From Chloroflexota bacterium (GTDB lineage: Bacteria > Chloroflexota > Ktedonobacteria > Ktedonobacterales > Ktedonobacteraceae): a DNA stretch of 5,235 nucleotides. Position numbers and translations under genes: made by a program. Below, one piece after another: positions 1-5,235 of this stretch (position 1 is the first letter of the stretch; each line of letters begins with the position of its first letter). Location: contig VBHV01000356.1 in the NCBI GenBank assembly GCA_005881995.1, forward strand, positions 1-5,235, in the 5' to 3' direction. The notes beneath the pieces were generated by a model, which worked only from the letters and a program-made list of their open reading frames with translations, was not told the DNA's origin and ran no database searches.

Positions 1-262
1 ACTAACATGACACAGCGTCATAATCAGGCTTGTGAATGAATTCTGGGGGGCAAAGGATAGCCTCAAGGAGGTGTCCTTCATTACCGCCGGATCAGGGGGA
101 ATCTTTGCTTTAATTGCCGCTACCTTGGGCCTGGCAAGAAATATGCTGAAGCAGATGTGGCACTGGTAGGCTTCAACTATGCTCAGCAATCGGACGTGGT
201 GCAGTATTCGAACTTTGAACTCGATACACCGGGGAATAGGTAGATAGGCTACAGTCCACAAT
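1..262. other. Spacer with possible decayed coding sequence
   Basis: I find no gene here that I can defend. Two stretches read like protein but lie in different frames. From a GTG at 32 to the TAG at 167-169 runs a 45-codon frame whose second half (FITAGSGGIFALIAATLGLA) looks like one membrane-spanning helix. From about 136 to the TAG at 241-243 a different plus frame reads KKYAEADVALVGFNYAQQ and then a polar tail. Neither has an ATG with a good ribosome-binding site. An AAGGAGGT at 65-72 is not followed by a usable start codon. Two protein-like frames overlapping out of phase could be a frameshifted remnant of one gene, or chance. I recognise no family. Confidence 0.25.
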
Positions 263-292
263 TTGACATCCACTCGCACCCGAGACTATACT
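263..292 (+). promoter_or_regulatory. Sigma-70-type promoter for the tatD operon
   Basis: The -35 box TTGACA (263-268) is a perfect match to consensus. The -10 box TATACT (287-292) has one mismatch, and the 18-bp spacer is within the normal range. Transcription would start near 299-300 and run toward tatD, leaving a leader of about 187 nt that contains the whole inverted repeat at 324-432. No other promoter this good was seen in the spacer. There is no extended -10 TGn. Operator sites are not evident. Confidence 0.75.
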
Positions 293-323
293 TAATGAAG
301 TGAACCTTCGTTGCGACCCGAAT

Positions 324-432
324 CCACCCCACCCAGGGCGACCCTAGCGATCGCCTGTACAATACACGATTAAATAGGGAAACGTCCCGTATATTGTACG
401 GGCGACCCTCGCGGTCGCCCTGGGTGGGGTGG
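324..432. repeat. Nested inverted repeat, REPIN/MITE-like
   Basis: The outer 20 bases at 324-343 are the exact reverse complement of 413-432. After an internal mismatched stretch the pairing resumes: 351-355 with 401-405, 357-364 with 392-399, and 366-368 with 388-390. Each arm also contains its own smaller palindrome. On the right, GGGCGACC (400-407) and GGTCGCCC (413-420) form a perfect 8-bp stem with a 5-nt loop. On the left, 337-343 pairs with 349-355 with one mismatch. The middle holds a small GGGA/TCCC hairpin (377-380 with 385-388). Two inverted palindromes around a short core is the layout of REPINs and small non-autonomous elements. There is no open reading frame and no U-tract, so it is not a typical terminator. 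Copy number cannot be judged from one window. Confidence 0.8.
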
Positions 433-470
433 GGTAGGATGGAATGTGGGTACCACTCAAGGTAATAATT

Positions 471-478
471 GGAAAGGA
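471..478 (+). promoter_or_regulatory. Ribosome-binding site that decides the tatD start
   Basis: GGAAAGGA lies 8 nt before the TTG at 487. The other in-frame TTG, at 469, overlaps the start of this motif and has only a weak AAGG (459-462) ahead of it. TatD proteins usually begin with M-L/F-V/I-D-S/T-H, which fits a start at 487. Confidence 0.65.
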
Positions 479-486
479 CACACCCG

Positions 487-1266
487 TTGCTCGTCGATAG
501 TCATGCCCACATCGATACCTCCCGTTTCAATGCCGACCGTGAAGCCGTCATTAACGCTGCCTTTGAGGGCGGCGTGACCCGCATTGTTGATCCAGGATGC
601 GACCTGGCTTCCAGTGAACACGCGCTGGCACTGGCGAAGACGCATCCGGGCGCAGTCTTCGCGGGCGTCGGTACCCACCCGCACGACGCCAGCACCTATA
701 CTGACGAGGTTGGCATGCGCTACCGTGAGCTGGCACAGGCGCCAGAGGTTGTGGCCATTGGCGAGTTTGGTCTTGACTATTTTCGCATGCTCTCGCCGCG
801 CGATGTGCAGCGCGCCGTTTTTTGCGCCCATCTTGAACTTGCGCGCGCGTGCGCTTTGCCATGCATCATACACGTGCGCGACTCTCACGATGATGTGATC
901 GAGTTGCTGCGCGCGCATGGCAAGGGATTGCGCGGCGTCTTTCATTGCTTTTCAGGCGATGTGCAGCAGGCCGAAGAATGCCTGGCTTTCGATGGCTTCA
1001 TGCTTTCATTCGCCGGGCCGCTTACTCGTCAGGGTAACGCTTTGCCAGAGGTGGCCCGCGTGGCCCCTCTCGAACGCATCCTGATCGAGACAGACAGCCC
1101 TTACCTGGTGCCCCAGCCTCTACGCGCGAGACGCAACGAGCCGCTATTTGTCAAACACGTCGCGGAAAAGCTGGCCGAAATTCGCGGCATGACCTTTGAA
1201 GAAATTGCCCAGGTCACTAGCGCCAATGCCGTCCGTTTGTTTGGTCTAGGAGAGATTACCCGATGA
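487..1266 (+). CDS. tatD: TatD family metal-dependent deoxyribonuclease
   Basis: This is a cytoplasmic TIM-barrel hydrolase of the TatD/YcfH family, which are metal-dependent DNases linked to DNA repair and DNA turnover. Taking TTG 487 as start gives 259 residues, the usual family length. A TTG at 469 would add six residues. The metal site is complete. In 259-residue numbering it comprises the HxH pair H6 and H8 (DSHAHID), E93 in GEFGLDY, H129 in IIHVRDS, H153 in FHCFSG and D203 in ETDSPYL. The GTHPH motif (H64, H66) and the late NEP motif are also present. The stop overlaps the start of the next gene by 4 bp (ATGA), so the two are translated together from the promoter at 263-292. Function beyond the family is not shown by the sequence. 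No defect was seen. Confidence 0.93.
   Translation: MLVDSHAHIDTSRFNADREAVINAAFEGGVTRIVDPGCDLASSEHALALAKTHPGAVFAGVGTHPHDASTYTDEVGMRYRELAQAPEVVAIGEFGLDYFRMLSPRDVQRAVFCAHLELARACALPCIIHVRDSHDDVIELLRAHGKGLRGVFHCFSGDVQQAEECLAFDGFMLSFAGPLTRQGNALPEVARVAPLERILIETDSPYLVPQPLRARRNEPLFVKHVAEKLAEIRGMTFEEIAQVTSANAVRLFGLGEITR
1248..1254 (+). promoter_or_regulatory. Ribosome-binding site inside the tatD end
   Basis: AGGAGAG lies 8 nt before the ATG at 1263, within the last codons of tatD. It supports this start and translational coupling of the two genes. Confidence 0.75.
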
Positions 1267-2450
1267 AATTGTTTAATACATTGACGCAATCGCTTGAAGA
1301 ATTTGTTCCTCTCGATGACAAGACGGTACGCATCTATGTCTGCGGCATTACGCCCTATGACACCACCCACCTGGGCCATGCCTTCACCTATGTCTCATTC
1401 GATACCCTCATTCGTTACTTAGAATTTTGCGGTAACAAGGTCAACTACGTGCAGAATGTGACCGATATCGACGATGATATCCTGCGCAAATCACGCGAAC
1501 TCGGCATGTCCTGGGACGAACTGGGGCGGCGCGAGACCGAACGCTATTTGCGCGACATGGACGCGCTGAATGTACGCCGCCCCAACGTCTACGCACGCGC
1601 CACGCAAGAGACCCCCGCGATGATCGAGATCATACAGACCCTGATGGCGCGCGGCTTTGCCTATGAAAGCGGTGGCAGCGTCTACTTTAGCGTGAAGAAC
1701 GACCCGGAATTTGGTATCATGGCTCGCGCTATCGGCCTGAACGATTATTCGGCCATGCTCACCATCGCCAACGAGCGCGGCAACTATCCCGACGACCCGC
1801 GCAAGAATGACCCGCTCGACTTCGTTCTGTGGCAAGCGCAGGCTCCAGGCGAACCCGCCTGGCCCAGCCCCTGGGGTCCTGGCCGTCCCGGCTGGCACAT
1901 CGAATGCAGCGCTATGTCGATGAAGTATCTTGGTCCGCAGTTAGACATACACGGCGGCGGCGCGGATCTGGCCTTCCCGCACCATACCTGCGAAATCGCG
2001 CAATCGGAACACTTCAGCGGCAAAGCCCCCTTTTCGCGCTTCTGGATGCATACCGCTATGGTACACCAGGATGGCGAAAAGATGAGCAAATCGCTGGGCA
2101 ACTTGACGCTCGTGAGTGACCTACTCAAAACATACAGCGCCGATGCAATTCGCGTCACCCTGTTGAACCATCACTATCGCTATCCGTGGGAATGCTTCCC
2201 TGAAGACATGCAAGTCGCCACCGAGACAGTAGGGCTTTTCCGACGGGTGCGTGAGATTGTAGGCGAGCAGACTGGCGGAGAAGACACCCTCTTACATGGT
2301 CTTTTCATCGCCGCGATGGAGAATGATCTGAATACCCCACAAGCCTTGTTACTGCTGAGGCAGAGCGCCGAGACTGTTGTGGCTAATGGGGATGTGAATA
2401 CGGGAGCGGAGATTTTACGGTTGGCGAGGGTATTGGGGTTGAGGGTGTGA
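1263..2450 (+). CDS. MshC-like cysteine ligase (CysRS paralogue)
   Basis: This is a class I aminoacyl-tRNA-synthetase-fold enzyme of 395 residues, predicted to activate cysteine with ATP. The signature at 27-40, CGITPYDTTHLGHA, has the form I know from mycothiol ligase MshC rather than the CGPTVYDYAHIGHAR of cysteinyl-tRNA synthetase. NVTDIDD (65-71), RKNDPLDFVLW (180-190), GRPGWHIECSAM (207-218), DIHGGGADLAFPHH (228-241) and the KMSKS loop (DGEKMSKSLGNL, 270-281) follow in order. Likely zinc ligands are C27, C215 and H240, with E244 at the fourth CysRS position. The chain ends just after the helical region (NDLNTP at 354-359). The C-terminal anticodon domain of a full CysRS (about 460 residues) is missing, while MshC is about 410. 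It most likely joins cysteine to a non-tRNA acceptor such as glucosaminyl-inositol. A divergent CysRS-like enzyme with another acceptor is the alternative. Translation is coupled to tatD. Confidence 0.8.
   Translation: MKLFNTLTQSLEEFVPLDDKTVRIYVCGITPYDTTHLGHAFTYVSFDTLIRYLEFCGNKVNYVQNVTDIDDDILRKSRELGMSWDELGRRETERYLRDMDALNVRRPNVYARATQETPAMIEIIQTLMARGFAYESGGSVYFSVKNDPEFGIMARAIGLNDYSAMLTIANERGNYPDDPRKNDPLDFVLWQAQAPGEPAWPSPWGPGRPGWHIECSAMSMKYLGPQLDIHGGGADLAFPHHTCEIAQSEHFSGKAPFSRFWMHTAMVHQDGEKMSKSLGNLTLVSDLLKTYSADAIRVTLLNHHYRYPWECFPEDMQVATETVGLFRRVREIVGEQTGGEDTLLHGLFIAAMENDLNTPQALLLLRQSAETVVANGDVNTGAEILRLARVLGLRV
2415..2450. other. Tail-to-tail overlap of two convergent genes
   Basis: The last 36 bases of the MshC-like gene and of the WYL regulator gene share the same DNA on opposite strands. 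No hairpin with a T-tract lies between or just past them. Transcripts from the two sides should therefore read into each other and form antisense pairs. Confidence 0.85.
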
Positions 2451-3275
2451 AACCATATTCCTCAACATCCCCTCCGCCTCCTCAAACATCCTCTTGCGCA
2501 GTGACTCCGGCTCCAATACCCTTACATGCTGACCCCAGCCAAGCAGCCATTGCAGTATCTCGCTTTCCTGGCGTATCTTGAGCGTCACCAGCAGCCCGTC
2601 CTGCGTTTCCTCTTCGCCAATCACGTAATAAGAGCGTGCTTCCTGTACCCAGCGTGCTACTTCGGAATCGAACAAAACCCGCACCATCAACTGGCGGGAG
2701 CTATTTGCCTTGTCTTCCTGCATCACAAAATTGGATGGACGTTGAAAGGCTCGCGTGAGCAGTTCCAGGTTGTCGATGCGATCAAGACGAAAGTTACGGA
2801 TGTCCTGGCGCAGATGGCAGTAAGCGACCATGTGCCATCCGCCAGGGAAATGTATCATCCTGTGGGAAGTCTCAGGCGTATCTCCCGCACCGGCTACAAA
2901 GCGAATGCTATTTTGCAGGTAATGCACCTCGCTGCGCAACTTTTCCGGCAGCACGCCCTCTATTTTGCGGCTGGCAGATTGCGCTGCCGCGCGATACTGC
3001 GCATCGAAGTTCTGCGCCATCAGGTCGCTTCCCAGCAACAACATTGTCGCCTCATCGGTGGTGAAGCTCAGAGGCGGCAAGAAGTAGCCTTGCATCAGCG
3101 AATAGCCCCGTCCTGGGATTGACACGATGGGGACGCCAGCCTCACCTAACGCCAGCATATCGCGGTAGATGGTACGCTTGCTGGTCTCAAAGGTTTCGGC
3201 TAAATCCTCGGCGCGTTGGTGCCCTTTACCCTGCAATTCCAGTACGATTGCTAACAGGCGATCTGTGCGGTTCAT
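2415..3275 (-). CDS. YafY-type HTH/WYL transcriptional regulator, shortened WYL domain
   Basis: This is a DNA-binding regulator of 286 residues. The N-terminal winged helix (about 3-60) carries the family pattern RTDRLLAIVLELQ, then AEDLAETFETSKRTIYRDM with the recognition helix near 31-43, and the wing GVPIVSIPGRGYSL. A linker rich in FTTDEATMLLLGSD follows. The ligand-sensing WYL domain appears only in part. After GDTPET (131-136) the protein jumps to HFPGGWHMVAYCHLRQDIRN (142-161) and FRLDRI (162-167). The first WYL strands, with the usual R...Y and R-x-V-x-P-Y-G-L motifs, are not there, and the name motif W-Y-L reads W-H-M (147-149). About 40 residues are missing against the roughly 320-330 of relatives I recall. 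A WCX-type C-terminal domain (about 195-275) is intact. The ATG overlaps the stop of the upstream MFS gene by 4 bp, behind a GAGGGA site. It probably regulates this operon, possibly with altered ligand response. Confidence 0.85.
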   Translation of the reverse strand: MNRTDRLLAIVLELQGKGHQRAEDLAETFETSKRTIYRDMLALGEAGVPIVSIPGRGYSLMQGYFLPPLSFTTDEATMLLLGSDLMAQNFDAQYRAAAQSASRKIEGVLPEKLRSEVHYLQNSIRFVAGAGDTPETSHRMIHFPGGWHMVAYCHLRQDIRNFRLDRIDNLELLTRAFQRPSNFVMQEDKANSSRQLMVRVLFDSEVARWVQEARSYYVIGEEETQDGLLVTLKIRQESEILQWLLGWGQHVRVLEPESLRKRMFEEAEGMLRNMVSHPQPQYPRQP

Positions 3276-4813
3276 CTTCCCTCTTTACCTCGCACTAGCG
3301 ATGTTAGCACGCCAATCGCGGCAATGCAAGCGCAAACGATAAAGGCTATCTGGAAAGCGTGCGCGAATGTCTGTTGTAGTGCCATCTTCTGTGCGACAGA
3401 CAAACCCTGGCCGAATTGATGCGCGATCAGTATGTGACCTGCCGTCGCGCCACCCAGGCTGCTGAAAATCGCCCCTGCCAGAGCAACACTTATGCTCTGG
3501 CCTACAACGCGGCCTGTTGCCAGGAAGCCAGACGCGGTACCTTGCCTGCCGCGAGGAGCCGCGCCCATCAGCGCGCTGTTGTTCGGTGATTGGAAAAGCG
3601 CCTGGCCGAATCCAACCACGACTAAGCGCCAGATGATATCCCAGGTCGAACTCTGCGCGTTCAACTGGCTGATCAGTACCAGTCCGATGCAGGCTATCGT
3701 CAATCCCCCGGCTGCCAGCCAGCGCGAGCCGATGCGGTCCGCGAGCATGCCGCTAAAGGGAGCAACAATGGCGATAGTGAGCGGTAAGGGCGTGAGCAGC
3801 AGCCCGGCCTGCTCCGTCGAGAAGCCGCGCAATTCTTCCAGGTAAAAGGGCAACATGAAGCTCACCGCGAAGAGCGCCAGGAAGTTTAATATAAGACTGA
3901 TGTTGGCGGAGAGGAAGACGCGATTGCGCAATAGAGCGAAATCGATCACCGGGTCGGAGACACGATGCTCAACAATCGCCAGTGCAATTAAAGAGATCAA
4001 GCTGACGGCAAGCGTACCGATCAATAAAGGCGAACTCCATCCCCACTCCTGACCAAAGGACAGGCCCAGTGTCAGGCACACCAGCCCGATACCAAGCAAG
4101 ATTGCCCCAAGCGGATCAAAGTGTCCACGCACTCGGCTCGTATTCTCTTTCAACACCCGCAGTGTGGCGATAATGCCAATAATACCAATTGGCACATTCA
4201 CATAGAAAATCCAACGCCATGTAAAATGTTCTGTGATAATGCCGCCCAGCGTTGGTCCTACACTTACTCCTAATGCCACGACCACAGCATTCATGCCTAA
4301 CGCTCGCCCACGTTCATTCGCGGGAAAGGCGCTGGTGAGCATGGCCGGGCTGACCGCCATGATGAGTGCCCCGCCCAGACCTTGCAGCGCTCGCGCTGCA
4401 ATCAGCATGCCAAGCGAAATAGACGCACCGCAGATGGCCGAGCCGAGGGTGAAGACCGCCAGGCCGGTAACCCACATCGCCTTACGCCCGATCATGTCGG
4501 CCAGGCGCCCTGCCGTCAGCAGCACGCCCGCAATTATGACCAGGTACGCAATTATCACCCATTCCACAGCGCCACTCAGGGGAACGCCAAAATAGCTTGC
4601 AATCGCCGGCAGGCTGATGTTGACAATCGAGGAATCGAGGGTCGCCATAAAAATACCGATGGCGAGAATAGCAAATACCACCCATTTATTGGGATACTCC
4701 CTCCCGACCTGTTGCGTTGATGCCTCCCTGGTATCTGCTGTAGGGCGCTCTTCTAGAGTAGTTGCTTTTATGCTCTGGTCTGCCGCATTGGTGCTGGTGT
4801 CGTGTGGTTTCAT
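3272..4813 (-). CDS. DHA2-family MFS multidrug efflux transporter
   Basis: This is an inner-membrane proton-driven antiporter of the EmrB/QacA type, 513 residues, the usual length for 14-helix DHA2 proteins. After a polar, probably cytoplasmic N-terminus (1-42) come the membrane helices from WVVFAILAIGIFMATLD onward. Family motifs are clear: motif D1 LDSSIVNISLPAI (59-71), motif A GRLADMIGRK (102-111), motif B around R141 (ARALQGLGGAL), and antiporter motif C GVSVGPTLGGI (182-192) followed by WRWIFYVNVPIG (199-210). A second motif-A-like loop, GMLADRIGSR (355-364), marks the second half. The substrate cannot be read from sequence. Drugs, antibiotics or toxic metabolites are typical. The start is set by a 4-bp ATGA overlap with the upstream TSUP gene and an AGGGAA site 3 nt before the ATG. 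Its own stop overlaps the WYL regulator start in the same way. Confidence 0.93.
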   Translation of the reverse strand: MKPHDTSTNAADQSIKATTLEERPTADTREASTQQVGREYPNKWVVFAILAIGIFMATLDSSIVNISLPAIASYFGVPLSGAVEWVIIAYLVIIAGVLLTAGRLADMIGRKAMWVTGLAVFTLGSAICGASISLGMLIAARALQGLGGALIMAVSPAMLTSAFPANERGRALGMNAVVVALGVSVGPTLGGIITEHFTWRWIFYVNVPIGIIGIIATLRVLKENTSRVRGHFDPLGAILLGIGLVCLTLGLSFGQEWGWSSPLLIGTLAVSLISLIALAIVEHRVSDPVIDFALLRNRVFLSANISLILNFLALFAVSFMLPFYLEELRGFSTEQAGLLLTPLPLTIAIVAPFSGMLADRIGSRWLAAGGLTIACIGLVLISQLNAQSSTWDIIWRLVVVGFGQALFQSPNNSALMGAAPRGRQGTASGFLATGRVVGQSISVALAGAIFSSLGGATAGHILIAHQFGQGLSVAQKMALQQTFAHAFQIAFIVCACIAAIGVLTSLVRGKEGR

Positions 4814-5235
4814 AGTTTCCCTATACTGCGTAAAAAGAAATAGATCGTCATGCTAACGCCAACAAGAATTACAAAGCCTCGTATCAAACGTGCATCGAGC
4901 CGCCGGGCCACGTATGCGCCGCCAAAACCTCCCACAATCGCGCCCACAATCATCACCATCGCCGGGAGCCATACCACCGCGCTTGCGATGATAAACGTAA
5001 TCACCGCCACGCCGTTGATAAGGCTCTGAAGCACGGTTTTCAGCCCATTCATCTCATGAATGTTGTCCATCCCCATCACTCCCAGCGAAGCCAGGATCAT
5101 GATGCCAATGCCGCCCCCAAAATACCCTCCATAGATCGCGACAATCAGTTGAATGAACGTAATGCTGGCCAGCGTGCGCCACGTTATAACCGTCTTTTTC
5201 TCCATCCCCTGAGCCGGGCTTTTACGTAGCATCGC
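4810..5235 (-). CDS. TSUP (TauE/SafE-like) membrane exporter, C-terminal part
   Basis: This is the C-terminal half of a membrane transporter of the TauE/SafE (TSUP) family, whose members move sulfite, sulfoacetate, organosulfonates or other anions. The reading frame is open to the window edge, and the codon before the apparent ATG at 5232 is a sense codon, so the true start lies outside. About 140 residues are visible of a family length near 250-270. The second-repeat signature is plain: YGGYFGGGIGIMILASLGVMG (34-54 counted from the ATG at 5232), then NGLKT (62-66), GAIVGGFGGAYVARRLD (97-113), and a last helix VILVGVSMTIYFFLR. Four or so membrane helices are visible. It is the first gene seen of a coupled minus-strand operon. 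Its stop overlaps the MFS start by 4 bp. The substrate is unknown. Confidence 0.88.
   Translation of the reverse strand, partial: AMLRKSPAQGMEKKTVITWRTLASITFIQLIVAIYGGYFGGGIGIMILASLGVMGMDNIHEMNGLKTVLQSLINGVAVITFIIASAVVWLPAMVMIVGAIVGGFGGAYVARRLDARLIRGFVILVGVSMTIYFFLRSIGKL

Noticed and set aside
7..21. Dyad ATGAC-N5-GTCAT, operator-like
   Set aside because: It is only 5 bp per half, does not extend, and lies about 240 bp upstream of the only promoter seen. Chance is likely.
347..354. GCGATCGC octamer, like the cyanobacterial HIP1 palindrome
   Set aside because: There is a single copy and it is part of the left-arm hairpin. Nothing else in the window suggests a cyanobacterium.
400..420. Right-arm hairpin as a rho-independent terminator
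   Set aside because: There is no T-tract after the stem on either strand, and on the plus strand it lies within the leader of the tatD operon.
324..432. CRISPR or tandem repeat array
   Set aside because: The repeats are inverted and nested, only two arms exist, and there is no regular spacing.
457..945. 162-codon open frame on the minus strand opposite tatD
   Set aside because: It is antisense to a clear TatD protein with all its metal ligands, its own translation resembles no family, and it exists because of GC-biased codons.
1263..2450. Ordinary full-length cysteinyl-tRNA synthetase (cysS)
   Set aside because: The protein ends before the anticodon-binding domain, and its HIGH-region signature is of the MshC form.
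2526..3122. 198-codon open frame on the plus strand opposite the WYL regulator
   Set aside because: The minus-strand reading gives a well-conserved HTH/WYL protein. The plus reading has no recognisable domain and no convincing ribosome-binding site.
4233..4720. Open frames on the plus strand opposite the MFS gene
   Set aside because: They are shadows of the MFS coding strand, with compositions rich in R, A and P and no domain.

Overview
The window is about 5.2 kb of bacterial chromosome with moderate to slightly high GC. It has the tightly packed, ATGA-overlapping gene order of a free-living bacterium. Three things bring soil Chloroflexota such as Ktedonobacteria to mind: a MshC/CysRS-type ligase that is not clearly actinobacterial, a YafY-type WYL regulator, and GGGCGACC...GGTCGCCC palindromes in the spacer. 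That assignment is an inference from resemblance, not a database result.

Layout. Positions 1-262 hold no gene I can defend, only two short protein-like reading frames in different phases that may be the remains of a decayed gene. A strong sigma-70-type promoter (TTGACA, 18 bp, TATACT) lies at 263-292. It points right and would give a leader of nearly 190 nt. The leader contains a 109-bp nested inverted repeat (324-432, REPIN/MITE-like) with a G-rich distal arm. Next comes a plus-strand pair, tatD (487-1266) and a MshC-like cysteine ligase (1263-2450), coupled by a 4-bp ATGA overlap.

On the minus strand, converging on that pair, is a three-gene cassette read right to left. It consists of the C-terminal half of a TSUP (TauE/SafE-like) membrane exporter cut by the window edge (4810-5235), a 14-TM-type DHA2 MFS efflux protein (3272-4813), and a YafY-type HTH/WYL regulator (2415-3275). 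All three are joined by 4-bp ATGA overlaps, so they are almost certainly one operon. Its promoter lies beyond the right edge. The two transcription units overlap tail to tail by 36 bp (2415-2450), with no terminator between them.

How the genes may work together. The left unit pairs a metal-dependent TatD nuclease with a ligase that resembles mycothiol ligase MshC more than cysteinyl-tRNA synthetase. It lacks a tRNA anticodon-binding domain, so it probably attaches cysteine to a small molecule or another acceptor. The right unit looks like an export module carrying its own regulator at the distal end. A link through thiol or sulfur chemistry (cysteine ligase beside a TSUP exporter) is possible but speculative. 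The points most worth checking are the MshC-like ligase, the regulator's apparently deleted WYL core, and the structured leader.
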